Assembly: GCA_019247305.1 (NCBI GenBank)
Contig: JAFAPC010000087.1
Location: 1-53,062, forward strand
DNA length: 53,062 nucleotides
Source of the DNA: Pseudonocardiales bacterium
GTDB taxonomy: Bacteria > Actinomycetota > Actinomycetes > Mycobacteriales > Pseudonocardiaceae
Direction of reading: 5' to 3'
The position numbers were made by a program, and so were the translations under genes. Positions 19,022 through 27,461 of the stretch are shown here, piece after piece (position 1 is the stretch's first letter; each line of letters begins with the position of its first letter). The notes below the pieces were generated by a model that made no database searches, had not been told where the DNA came from, and worked only from the letters and a program-made list of their open reading frames with translations.

Positions 19022-19309
19022 ATGCAACACAAAGACGGCCCTGCCGACCAGGACACCGACGACCCCTCTCAGAACACCGGGCAGCCAGCGCAGCGGGGCA
19101 TTGGACTCAGCCTCCGACCGGGGACGAGCGTGCCCCCGAGAGTTCTGGTCTCCGACCTGGGCGACGGGTCGTTACTCCTCCAAGGCTGGCGGGATGGACC
19201 GAGCGCGCATCTGAACCCAGCTGACGCGGTGCCCCTGCGACGCGAGCTGGCGGCCGCCTTCGAGTGTCCTGAACTGGCCGTGCATGGCGACCAAGATGAC
19301 GCCCGGTGA
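19022..19309 (+). CDS. small actinobacterial protein of unknown function
   Basis: A 95-residue acidic, Gln/Asp-rich N-terminus (MQHKDGPADQD) is followed by a compact conserved-looking part: RVLVSDLGDGSLLLQGWRDGPSAHLNPADAVPLRRELAAAF. Proteins like this often sit beside XRE-TPR regulators and short DUF397-like genes in Pseudonocardiales; I recognise the pattern but know no function. ATG 19022 follows GGCGGAAACCAC. The next frame (GTG 19306) overlaps its stop by four bases and runs to 19560, but it has no recognisable content. Confidence 0.55.
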   Translation: MQHKDGPADQDTDDPSQNTGQPAQRGIGLSLRPGTSVPPRVLVSDLGDGSLLLQGWRDGPSAHLNPADAVPLRRELAAAFECPELAVHGDQDDAR

Positions 19310-19556
19310 TCCGCAAAGGCCGCGAGCTGCTGGCCCGACTCATCACCGCGATGGCGTCACTCGCCATGCGCATTATGGGCCAGTACCGCCGAACCACTAA
19401 GCGACGAGCCGAGAAGGCGAGGGGGACTGTCATCGAGAGGGAGAGTCTTGCCAGTGGACCACTGAACCTTCCGAAGTATCCCGTAGAGCTATATTGGGAG
19501 CGGCGAGTAATGTCGGAGAAACCCAAAATCGACTGCTGTGTGAACAGCTCGAACAG

Positions 19557-19745
19557 GTGACGAAAAAGCCCAGCAGCGTGGAGCCACGAGAACCGGCGGA
19601 TATCGAAGAGCACGCCGTGCAGCTACTCACGAGCGCGGTCATGCTGCTCAAGCAGCACCACACTAACAAACGGGGCCAGTGCTCATACGGTATGCACTCA
19701 GGGGGTGGCGGGGAGGTCGGTGGACGGGATGGTGAAGGGGGCTGA
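19557..19745 (+). pseudogene. small Cys-containing protein, 3' end replaced
   Basis: From GTG 19557 the frame encodes EPADIEEHAVQLLTSAVMLLKQHHTNKRGQCSYG. This resembles short actinobacterial proteins ending in a HH...G-C-x-Y-C motif. The expected second Cys is lost because the sequence switches into the duplicated phosphoesterase end at 19686. Weak assignment based on pattern only. Confidence 0.3.
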
Positions 19746-19765
19746 GAGCAGCAGTATTGATGATG
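19686..19765 (-). repeat. degenerate duplicate of the phosphoesterase 3' end
   Basis: Bases 19686-19765 match the 3' end of the metallophosphoesterase gene and its flank at 20294-20370 (ggtatg..ctcag, then ggtggacg..atggtgaaggg). On the minus strand the translation ends SAPFTIPSTDLPATP compared with [15 protein letters not shown] in the intact gene. It is the stump of a paralogue or a partial duplication. Confidence 0.7.
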
Positions 19766-20293
19766 GCGTCGGCCAGTCATGCTGCTTGGCCAGGGCGGCG
19801 GCAAAATCGGGGAACATGCGACGCCGGTGCACCCTCCGGCCCAGCCCCCAGCAGGTCTTATGGATGCATGTGCACCTTCAGAGCCGCGCCAACACGGTCT
19901 CATGGATGCATGTGCACCTGATGAGCCGGTCACTGAGAATCATGGGCGGCTCGGGGATCCCTCTACCAACCCACGCGATCGTGAAACGACCGTGGGACGG
20001 CCGGGAGCACCGCACCGGGTCGGGATCGCCGACGTCTCCAGCGTCACGGATCTGATGTCATTGTCTGTGGGCTCGGGGGAAGGACTGTCGCGCGCGGCGT
20101 GCGGATCCACAGACCTCCTCCGGAGGCAGGAGAGCGAATCGAATCTAGGAAACGGGAGGTGCGAGCGGCATTCCCGCCAGAATCTGTCGTTGGCTTGCCG
20201 CACCCACCGACGAGGGCGAGCATCGCGGCCAGCAGCCGCCCAGCGACCACAGCGACCTGCTTGACCATCGACCCAGAACCCGCTTTTCCCTCC
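19766..20293. other. non-coding stretch with an 18-bp direct repeat
   Basis: No gene is recognisable here. The 18-mer atggatgcatgtgcacct occurs at 19860-19877 and again at 19902-19919, each followed by a gagccg block, giving a 42-base period. The repeat contains the palindromes atgcat and gtgcac. The stretch lies between the duplicated phosphoesterase end and the intact gene, so it is probably recombination debris. Confidence 0.45.
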
Positions 20294-20310
20294 CCGTATG
20301 CGGTATGTGC

Positions 20311-22041
20311 TCAGGCGGGGGCGGGGATATCGGTGGACGAAATGGTGAAGGGTGCTGGGAGCAGTAGTTCCGTGTTGCGGTCGAGGAGCGATCCGCGATG
20401 GCCGTCCACGGTCGGGGTCGTGTCGGTGCGGGCCTGCCAATCATTGGCGGCAAGTTCACGGGACAGGGAGCTCAGCGTGTCGGGCTTGTCGAGCTGGCCG
20501 GTGTCATACGCGGCGGGGCCTGCCGTGTCGATGATCGTGGTGATGATCGAGAGAGTGCCGTCGGTGTTGTCTATTAACTCGATCAAGCGGCTTTGTTGCG
20601 GCCAGTCGATGTGGGAGGCGGTGGTGATTTCCCAAAATCCGCCGCCGATCGCGCTGCCGAGTGGTCGGGGGTGGGCGGTAATCCGGTTGATGTGGGTATG
20701 TCCGTTGACCCAGGCCACCACGTTGGGAAAGCGCAGCAGCAGCTCCTGAACGTGGTGGCCCAGGACACGCGGGTGCTCCAGCGGCGCCAGCCAGTTATTC
20801 ATGGTGGCGGGGGTGTGGTGGCTGAACACCAGAAAGATCCGGTCAGTGCCGGTCCCGGTGACCGTGCTGCCGACCGGGTCAAGGTAGTGTCGATGGCCGG
20901 CCTGGAGTTCGCGTTCCAGCCAGGCGAACTGGTCCCGGTCCAGCGAACCGTTGGCGCCACCATGGGGGTTGACCGTGTCCAGCACCAGGCAGCGCACGAT
21001 CCCGTTGTCGAATCCGTAATAGGCGGTGCCATTCGCCGCATTGTCGGCGCTGAATCCGTGGCCGAGGGGACGTCCTCGGGTCGTGAAGTGCTGGCGAACC
21101 GTCTCGGTGCGGTCGACCAGCCGCCGGTGAGCGTCCGGTGTGACCTTGCGCACCAGCCCCTGGTGCAGCAAGCGGATCGCGGCTGGATCCCCCCGCACCA
21201 GGTCCTCCACCAGGCGCAGCACCGCAATTCTGGTGGGAAGCTCGATCACCTTCTGGTCACCGGTCACCCATTCCGAGGTCTCGGGCAGGTGCGGAATGTT
21301 GCCTTGGGTCAGGGCGTCATGGTTACCGTAGGCGGCATACCAGGGAATGCTCAGACCAGCCGCCTGGAATGGGCGGCGGGCCGTATCGAGCAGGCCGGGA
21401 ATGCGCGGAAACCCATAGCGCGCCCGCGGCAGATCATCGGTCGCTCCGGGTGGGGTGCCCTCGGGGTGCCAGTAGTGCACGTCGTAGTGCACCGTGTCCG
21501 CTACACCTTCATACCGGTTGGGGTCACCGGAGTCCGGATGGATGAGGCCACCGTCGAGGATGTCGATGTACCAGCGCAGCTCGTTGTACTGGGAGTTGTC
21601 GCAGTTATCACCGGTCACCACCGCACAGGCGAGCGGAAGCCCGGACACGGGGCCGACGCCGATCTCGTTGATCCGGCGCACCATCGCGTCCGCGACCTGC
21701 AGGCTGAGCATCTCCTGCGGCCGGTAGCTGCCCTGAATGTGCACCAATCTGGCCAACGGTTCACCGGGATCGACGTACCGATCCAGGAATTCCAGCCGCG
21801 CGGGGGATTGGGAATCCACCAGGTGGATGTCCGTGAGGTGCGCAAACGCGATCAGGCCACGGCGTCTGCCACGGCGGGTCACCTCCTCGCCGCCCGGATG
21901 CAGCTCCACCCGCCGCAGATGCGGCTCACCCGGCCCCACCACGATCGGGTTGTACCCACCCGCACCGGGCTGGCCCCGCAGCAGCGTCTGCTCGACGGTG
22001 GTGCCGCCGGCCCAGGCCGCATCAACCGAACTTGTCGTCAC
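20311..22041 (-). CDS. TIGR03767-type metallophosphoesterase
   Basis: Calcineurin-like phosphoesterase of a long actinobacterial family. The protein has 576 residues from GTG 22041, with GGAGG five bases upstream. Metal-ligand motifs appear in order: [36 protein letters not shown] and GHTHINR. A long stretch at about residues 130-330 between the motifs is characteristic of this family. I see no signal peptide. Substrate is unknown; neighbouring manA-manB genes may be unrelated. A degenerate copy of its last codons lies 600 bases downstream. Confidence 0.88.
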   Translation of the reverse strand: MTTSSVDAAWAGGTTVEQTLLRGQPGAGGYNPIVVGPGEPHLRRVELHPGGEEVTRRGRRRGLIAFAHLTDIHLVDSQSPARLEFLDRYVDPGEPLARLVHIQGSYRPQEMLSLQVADAMVRRINEIGVGPVSGLPLACAVVTGDNCDNSQYNELRWYIDILDGGLIHPDSGDPNRYEGVADTVHYDVHYWHPEGTPPGATDDLPRARYGFPRIPGLLDTARRPFQAAGLSIPWYAAYGNHDALTQGNIPHLPETSEWVTGDQKVIELPTRIAVLRLVEDLVRGDPAAIRLLHQGLVRKVTPDAHRRLVDRTETVRQHFTTRGRPLGHGFSADNAANGTAYYGFDNGIVRCLVLDTVNPHGGANGSLDRDQFAWLERELQAGHRHYLDPVGSTVTGTGTDRIFLVFSHHTPATMNNWLAPLEHPRVLGHHVQELLLRFPNVVAWVNGHTHINRITAHPRPLGSAIGGGFWEITTASHIDWPQQSRLIELIDNTDGTLSIITTIIDTAGPAAYDTGQLDKPDTLSSLSRELAANDWQARTDTTPTVDGHRGSLLDRNTELLLPAPFTISSTDIPAPA

Positions 22042-22152
22042 CCTGACCTCCCCACGCTGGGACCCTGCCGGAAACTGGACTCTGCCCGACACACGGCCTT
22101 AAGAATGTCCGGTTGAACATAGCGTGCAGCGCTCGTCGAGGGCATCCGTCTT

Positions 22153-23421
22153 TTAGTCGGTGGGATCATGGGCGAGTCCGGGCAGCGCCCGGAATAGCTG
22201 CACCGGAGTGACATCCGGGCACACCGTGACCTCGGGGTCCGCGGCGGGCAGCCAGACCGATCCGCCACGGCGCAGCGTGATGCGCTCGCCGGTGAGCGAG
22301 TGCAGCTGCGCCGACCCCTGGGTGCACAGCAAGATCTGTGGGCACACGCTGCACAGGCGCACCGGAGCCGACTCGCCCTCGGCCCACTCAAGCCGGGTCA
22401 GCCGGAACTCCTCGGCCGGGGTGCGATAAACGGTCTCCTGCGGCCCGAGGCGTTCCCCGCGTTGCACCGGCGGCTCGCCGTGGGAGAAGTCCAGGACCCG
22501 CAGCAGCTCCGGAACGTCGATGTGCTTGGCGGTCAGACCACCGCGCAGCACGTTGTCCGAGTTGGCGCTGATCTCCACAGCGGTGCCGCGCAGGTAACTG
22601 TGCAGGATGCCGGCCGAGAGGTACATCGCTTCTCCCGAGGCCAGCACGACGTGGTTGAGCAACAAGGCCGCGAGCACCCCGACGTCACCGGGATACGTCT
22701 CGGCCAACTCCAGAAACACCTGGCACTCGTAACGGAAATCGCCGCGACGAGGGCGAAAATCGCGGCACACCCCGTCGCGACGCAACAACGCAATGCAACC
22801 GTCCAGGGTGCAGGGCAGCACCGCCTTCACCGCTGGCTCGGGCATCGTGATCCAGGTGGTGAACAGGGTCCGTAACCCGTCGGTATTCGGTTCGGCCGCG
22901 AGCATCATGCGGTAGGGCTCTAGCGCCGGCACGTCCAACGCACCGAGCAACTCGACGGTGCGCAGCGGATCGCGGAAGCCGGCCAACGCATGGAGCTCGG
23001 TGAGCGCACAGATCAGCTCGGGTTTGTGGTTGAGGTCGGAGTAGTTGCGTTCCGGCGCGTCCCGGGGGATGCCGCGGGCCTCCTCGCGGGCAAATCCCTC
23101 AGCGGCCTGCGCCGCGGACGGGTGGGCCTGCAGGCTCAGCGGCTCATCGGCGGCGAGCACCTTGAGCAGGAACGGCAACCGGCCGCCCCAGCGCCGCGCA
23201 CAGTGGGCCCCGAGGTGACGATCTGGGTCAGCGCGTAGCGCGTCCAGCAGGGAGGTCTGCGCGCCATCCGCGTGCAGCAGCACCGACGGGTCCGCCGGGT
23301 GCGCGCCAAGCCACAGCTCCGCCTGTGGGTGCCGGGCGGGGACCGGGCAGCCGAGTAACTCCGGGATCGCGGTTCGGGACCCCCAGGCGTAAGGCCGAAC
23401 CGCGTTGCGCAACAGCTCCAC
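22153..23421 (-). CDS. manA: mannose-6-phosphate isomerase, class I
   Basis: Interconverts fructose-6-phosphate and mannose-6-phosphate, feeding GDP-mannose for glycolipids and glycoproteins. The 422-residue cupin protein has PYAWGS near the start, QAHPS and HKPE zinc-ligand motifs, and a C-terminal cupin half (GGSVWLPAADPEVTV). Start GTG 23421 is preceded by GGGAGG. It is the last gene of a same-strand run pmm-Trm112-SIS-manA, with 30 bases between it and the SIS gene. This matches the mycobacterial order. Confidence 0.94.
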   Translation of the reverse strand: MELLRNAVRPYAWGSRTAIPELLGCPVPARHPQAELWLGAHPADPSVLLHADGAQTSLLDALRADPDRHLGAHCARRWGGRLPFLLKVLAADEPLSLQAHPSAAQAAEGFAREEARGIPRDAPERNYSDLNHKPELICALTELHALAGFRDPLRTVELLGALDVPALEPYRMMLAAEPNTDGLRTLFTTWITMPEPAVKAVLPCTLDGCIALLRRDGVCRDFRPRRGDFRYECQVFLELAETYPGDVGVLAALLLNHVVLASGEAMYLSAGILHSYLRGTAVEISANSDNVLRGGLTAKHIDVPELLRVLDFSHGEPPVQRGERLGPQETVYRTPAEEFRLTRLEWAEGESAPVRLCSVCPQILLCTQGSAQLHSLTGERITLRRGGSVWLPAADPEVTVCPDVTPVQLFRALPGLAHDPTD

Positions 23422-23451
23422 AACCCCTCCCTTGCCGCCTGGACATGACGT

Positions 23452-24573
23452 TCACTCGCCGACCGGCCCGGTCGAACCACCCCGCCCCGGCCCGCCCAAC
23501 ACGCCCCGGCTCAGCCCAAGGTAGAGCGCGGCGAAGTCGAACCGTAGGGCCAGCACCGCGGCAGCGCACGCCGCAGCACCCGGGTCATCCCGGCGCACCA
23601 TCAGCTCTTCGTCAACGGTCACCACATCAGCGCTGGGTAACGCGGCCAACGCCGCGGCGCGCTCAGGCTCATGGTACGAACCGCCGAGCACGCCGAGCAG
23701 CACCGGCCGCAGCGCTGGCGCAGCGCTCCCCGGCGTACCACCACCCGGGGGCACATCCTGGAACGGATCCGCAAAGATGTCAGCGGCTCCACCGGCGCGG
23801 GTTGCCTGCTGGCGCAGCACCGGCAGCGCTGCGGCCTCCGGGAAGCCCGCAGCGTGCGCGACCACCCCCGCGTGCGCGGCGAGCGCCCCGGCGCAGTGCT
23901 CCGCCACCGCGGTCGCTACTGGGTCGGTGCCCCACAGCAAGGGGGTTCGTGCCCTCAGCCGCAACGCCAGAGACTTGGCGGGGTTGACCAACGACTCGTG
24001 GGCGACGTGATCACGCTGCGCTTCCCGGTCCAGCTCGCCAGCCAGCACCTCGGAGTCGGTAGCGAGCAAACCCAGAGTGTCCAGCAGGACCAGACCGGCG
24101 GTCAGGGCCTGCGGCAGGGCCAGCCCTGGTGGTACCTCGATCCGGGGCACCACCAGGATCGATCGACCTGCGACCGCAGCCGCCACCGGCCCCTGCTCGG
24201 GTGCGGTGAGTACCACCTGGGCTCCCCGGCGAGCCGCCCGGTCCAGGCCCTCCGCCAGTTCTCGATCACCGGGATCAGCGGTGTGGGCCAGCACGACGTC
24301 CAGCGCGCCCACCCACATCGGGACCGACCGCGTCGTCACCACCGGCACCGGGCAGGACGGTCCGAGTAGCGCCAGCAACAGCGGTGCGGCAGCTAGAGCT
24401 GCGCTCGGCCGGATCAGCAGCACCAACGCCCGGGGACGTTCCCCGACCAGCCGCCGCAGACCCGCCTCTTCGGCCGCGGCGGCCGTAGCACGCACTTGAG
24501 CACCCGCCATGGCTGCGGCCCGGAGCAAGCCACCGGTGTCGGTGGCTTCCAAGCGCTCAGGGTCATCGAGCAC
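23452..24573 (-). CDS. SIS-domain sugar-phosphate protein of the manA-manB locus
   Basis: A 373-residue protein with tandem SIS (sugar isomerase) folds: N-terminal AAAMAGAQVRATAAAAEEAG and GERPRALVLLIRPSAA, then alternating beta/alpha segments to a C-terminal FDFAALYLG. The equivalent mycobacterial protein sits between manA and manB and is annotated only as SIS-domain or phosphosugar isomerase-like. The start is placed at GTG 24573, where homology-like sequence begins (LDDPERLEATD). No strong ribosome site is seen, and the open frame continues 67 codons further over the Trm112 gene. Confidence 0.8.
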   Translation of the reverse strand: MLDDPERLEATDTGGLLRAAAMAGAQVRATAAAAEEAGLRRLVGERPRALVLLIRPSAALAAAPLLLALLGPSCPVPVVTTRSVPMWVGALDVVLAHTADPGDRELAEGLDRAARRGAQVVLTAPEQGPVAAAVAGRSILVVPRIEVPPGLALPQALTAGLVLLDTLGLLATDSEVLAGELDREAQRDHVAHESLVNPAKSLALRLRARTPLLWGTDPVATAVAEHCAGALAAHAGVVAHAAGFPEAAALPVLRQQATRAGGAADIFADPFQDVPPGGGTPGSAAPALRPVLLGVLGGSYHEPERAAALAALPSADVVTVDEELMVRRDDPGAAACAAAVLALRFDFAALYLGLSRGVLGGPGRGGSTGPVGE

Positions 24574-24632
24574 ATCGTCGTCATCGTGGCTGGCGTGGGG
24601 ACTGGAGTGGCATGGACCACCGTCTGGTTGGA

Positions 24633-24884
24633 TCACACTGAGCCCAACCCGCTGCCGCTGCCGCCGCTGCCCACTACCCCGTCGGCACCCGGGCCGGTCC
24701 CGGGCAACGCCTCCTCGAGCAGCAGCACCGGGATGCCGTCGGTCACCGGGAAACTGCGCCCGCACGCGGTGCAAGTCAACGCCTCAGCCTCGGGATCAGC
24801 CGCCGTACCACTGCGGAGCGTGGCGTGCGTCGGGCACGGACACGCCAAGATCTTCATCAGCGCAGCGTCCAAGTCCACGGCCAT
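24633..24884 (-). CDS. Trm112-like zinc-ribbon protein
   Basis: Small protein of the Trm112 family, often a partner that stabilises methyltransferases. The 83 residues contain LMKILACPCPTHATL and LTCTACGRSFPVTDGIPVLLLEEA, the typical zinc ribbon. A glycine-serine-rich tail of about 18 residues follows and is low complexity. Start ATG 24884 has GGAGG six bases upstream. It lies between the phosphomannomutase and SIS genes, a common actinobacterial arrangement. Confidence 0.88.
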   Translation of the reverse strand: MAVDLDAALMKILACPCPTHATLRSGTAADPEAEALTCTACGRSFPVTDGIPVLLLEEALPGTGPGADGVVGSGGSGSGLGSV

Positions 24885-24925
24885 CGTTGTCCTCCTCAGT
24901 TGCCCCACACTCAGTTGACCCGCAC

Positions 24926-26317
24926 TCAGTTGCCCCGCACCAGGGCCAGCACCTCATCGCGCAACGCTTCGACGGTTGTGGTGTCCCGAGCCTCCACGTT
25001 CAGGCGCAGCAGCGGCTCGGTGTTCGACGGGCGCAGGTTGAACCACGAACCGTCGGGGCAGCGTACGGTGAGGCCGTCGAGCTCGTCGACCTCAACGGCC
25101 CGCGCAGCGAACCGCTCCCGTACAGCCGCTATCCTGCCCTGCTGGTCGGTGACCGTAGAGTTGATTTCACCGGACGCGGCGTAGCGGCTGAACTGGGCCA
25201 TCAGCGCCGAGGCCGGGTGGTGCTGGTGACCGAGCGCGGCCAGCACGTGCAGCGCGGCCAGCATCCCCGAGTCAGCACGCCAGAAACTGCGGAAATAGTA
25301 ATGCGCGGAATGCTCGCCGCCGAAGATCGCCCCGGTTTCCGCCATCCGCGCTTTGATGAACGAGTGGCCGACCCGGGTCCGCACCGGCCGCCCACCGTGC
25401 TCAGCGACGATCTCCGGCACAGCCTGCGAGGTGATCAAGTTGTAGATCACGACGGCCCCAGGCTCGGTGGCCAGCTCCCGGGTGGCGACCAACGCGGTGA
25501 TCGCACTGGGGCTCACCACCTCACCTCGCTCGTCGATCACGACACAGCGGTCGGCGTCACCATCCAACGCCAAACCCAGATCGGCGCCATGTTCCCGCAC
25601 GGCCGCCTGCAGGTCCACCAGGTTCGCCGGATCCAGCGGGTTGGCCTCATGATGCGGAAAGCTGCCGTCCAGCTCGAAGTACAGCGCAGTGAGGTGCAGC
25701 GGCAGGCCCTCCAGCACGGCGGGCACGGTGTACCCACCCATCCCGTTACCGGCATCCACCACAACCCGCAGCGGCCGGATCCCCGACAAGTCCACCAGCG
25801 AGCGCAGGTAGCGCGCGTAGTCGGTCAGCATGTTCCGCTCGGTGACGCCACCGCCGCCCGGTCCTGGTCCGATGCCCCGCTCCAGGGCGGCCCGGATCTC
25901 CTCCAGCCCGCTGTCTTGACCGACCGGGGCGGCACCGGCTCGGCAGAGTTTGATGCCGTTGTAGCGGGCCGGATTGTGACTTGCGGTGAACATCGCCCCC
26001 GGCAACCCCAGCCACCCAGAGGCGAAGTAGAGCATGTCGGTGCTGGCCAGCCCGACAGAGATGACGTCGAGACCGCGGTTGGTTACGCCGCGGGCGAAAG
26101 CCGCCGCCAAACCGGGTGAGGAGTCCCGCATGTCGTGCCCGATGATCACTGCCTGCGGCGGAGTCACACCGTCTGAGCTGGTGGCGCCCAAGCCGTCCAC
26201 GCGCCTGAGAAAGTCGGCAAACCCCGCGCCGATATCGCGCACCACCTCCGAGTTCAGCTGCTCCCCGACGATACCCCGGATGTCATAGGCCTTGACTATC
26301 GCAGACAGGTCAGACAC
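24926..26317 (-). CDS. manB: phosphomannomutase/phosphoglucomutase
   Basis: Converts mannose-6-phosphate to mannose-1-phosphate, the precursor of GDP-mannose. The protein has 463 residues with all four domains. KAYDIRG is at the N-terminus, the phosphoserine loop is TASHNPARYNG, the magnesium loop is DGDADRC, GGEHSAHYYF is the sugar loop, and RPSNTEP is the phosphate-binding end. GTG 26317 follows GGGAGCGC. It heads the run to manA and is preceded by the DUF3499 gene, as in mycobacteria. Confidence 0.94.
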   Translation of the reverse strand: MSDLSAIVKAYDIRGIVGEQLNSEVVRDIGAGFADFLRRVDGLGATSSDGVTPPQAVIIGHDMRDSSPGLAAAFARGVTNRGLDVISVGLASTDMLYFASGWLGLPGAMFTASHNPARYNGIKLCRAGAAPVGQDSGLEEIRAALERGIGPGPGGGGVTERNMLTDYARYLRSLVDLSGIRPLRVVVDAGNGMGGYTVPAVLEGLPLHLTALYFELDGSFPHHEANPLDPANLVDLQAAVREHGADLGLALDGDADRCVVIDERGEVVSPSAITALVATRELATEPGAVVIYNLITSQAVPEIVAEHGGRPVRTRVGHSFIKARMAETGAIFGGEHSAHYYFRSFWRADSGMLAALHVLAALGHQHHPASALMAQFSRYAASGEINSTVTDQQGRIAAVRERFAARAVEVDELDGLTVRCPDGSWFNLRPSNTEPLLRLNVEARDTTTVEALRDEVLALVRGN

Positions 26318-26412
26318 CGCGCTCCCTTCACTAGTACGAGCCTATCCGCGTCCCACATCCCCCACACAAGTCCGTGTTCAGCGGGTTCAGGTGTGGAGGC
26401 TCAGCAGCGGGG

Positions 26413-26778
26413 TCAGTCCTCCCGTGGAGTGGGCAAGACTCGCAGGTGAGCGCGGCGGCCGTGCACCGCCGCCGGAGCAGTGAGAGCGGAGTCCACGGGG
26501 CGGTCCACCCGGCCGGCTTCCCGGACCGCCTCGGCGAGCGCGGTGAGGTCATCCGCCGAGGGCTGCGGCTCGGCGAACTCACCGTCGTGGCGCACGACGT
26601 CCCAACCCCGCGGCGCGGTCAGCCGCAGCGCGTGCCGCTCACATAAGTCGTAGGAGTGCGGTTCGCTGGAGGTGGCCAGCGGGCCGACCACAGCGGTGGA
26701 GTCGGCATAGACAAAAGTGAGCGTGGCAACCGCCGGGTTCGTGCACCCGGTCCTCGAGCACCGCCGCACACTGCGCAC
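26413..26778 (-). CDS. DUF3499 family protein
   Basis: A 121-residue actinobacterial protein starting with RRCSRTGCTNPAVATLTFVYADSTAVVGPL. It also has YDLCERHALRLTAPRGWDVVR. Conserved Cys (7, 12 and in DLCERH) and His suggest a bound metal. Function is unknown. Its order before manB and divergent from the zincin-like gene is conserved in mycobacteria. Start is GTG 26778. The last 45 residues are variable. Confidence 0.87.
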   Translation of the reverse strand: MRSVRRCSRTGCTNPAVATLTFVYADSTAVVGPLATSSEPHSYDLCERHALRLTAPRGWDVVRHDGEFAEPQPSADDLTALAEAVREAGRVDRPVDSALTAPAAVHGRRAHLRVLPTPRED

Positions 26779-26886
26779 GGGCTCAGACCCTAGTGCGCAG
26801 AGTTCGCCCCGTGCGGCAGGCGCGCGGAGCGTCGTGCTGGCCAGTGCCCTGACTGTGGTCTCGATACGGTCTCGATGCTCGGTGAC

Positions 26887-26935
26887 GGTGGCGGTCTCGG
26901 TGGCGGTCTCGGTGGCGGTCTCGGTGGCGGCGTGG
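26887..26935. repeat. 12-bp tandem repeat upstream of zincin-like gene
   Basis: The unit ggtggcggtctc is repeated exactly at 26887-26898, 26899-26910 and 26911-26922, with a fourth degenerate copy to 26935. It lies in the 184-base divergent promoter region of the DUF3499 and zincin-like genes, so copy number could change spacing or expression. Confidence 0.85.
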
Positions 26936-26961
26936 TGTCGGTGACGGCGTAGTCTCGGTGG

Positions 26962-27447
26962 ATGGCGGTGACTCGGTCAGCCCGCTCGCGTCTGCGCAGG
27001 CGCCGAGACCGGCGCGGTCGCGGTGTCCGGGGGCCGCTGTTCCCCGCCACGCTGCCTGCGGCGCGCAGCCGCTCAGAGCGGTTCGACGCGATCGTGCTGG
27101 ACGCTCTTGAACCGATCGACAAGCGCTGGCACGCCGAGCTTGACCGGCTCGACGTCGCCGTCGATGACGTACCTGAGGTCACCGACTGCGATCCGACCAC
27201 GGTGACCTGGGGCAGCGACGTGGTGGAAGCCGGCAACGTCCCGCTGGCCCGGCTGGTCCCGGCTGGGGTGGACGGCGCTGGCCTGCCGACCCGAGCCCGG
27301 ATCGTGCTCTATCGACGACCGCTGGAGACCCGAGTCCAGGACGACGTTGAGCTTTCCGACCTCGTGCACGAGGTGCTGGTCGAGCAGGTGGCCAACTACC
27401 TGGGCGTCGATCCGGACGCCATCGACGGACCCCCGGAAGCGGGCTGA
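26962..27447 (+). CDS. zincin-like (PF06262-type) protein without the second zinc His
   Basis: A 161-residue protein with an Arg-rich N-terminus (residues 5-23) followed by the zincin-1 fold: FDAIVLDALEPIDKRW, then VPLARLVPA, then RARIVLYRRPLE. The helix that should hold HExxH reads VHEVLVEQVANYLG, so His-Glu is present but the second His is Gln/Glu. In many actinobacterial members of this locus the site is also altered, so the protein may be non-catalytic. It is convergent with the membrane protein gene, 14 bases apart. Confidence 0.8.
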   Translation: MAVTRSARSRLRRRRDRRGRGVRGPLFPATLPAARSRSERFDAIVLDALEPIDKRWHAELDRLDVAVDDVPEVTDCDPTTVTWGSDVVEAGNVPLARLVPAGVDGAGLPTRARIVLYRRPLETRVQDDVELSDLVHEVLVEQVANYLGVDPDAIDGPPEAG

Positions 27448-27461
27448 GCAGCCGAGGCGGA

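Noticed and set aside
20593..22116. 507-residue open frame on the plus strand
   Set aside because: Antisense shadow of the metallophosphoesterase, whose motifs are unambiguous.
24509..26119. 536-residue open frame on the plus strand
   Set aside because: Shadow of the phosphomannomutase and Trm112 genes.
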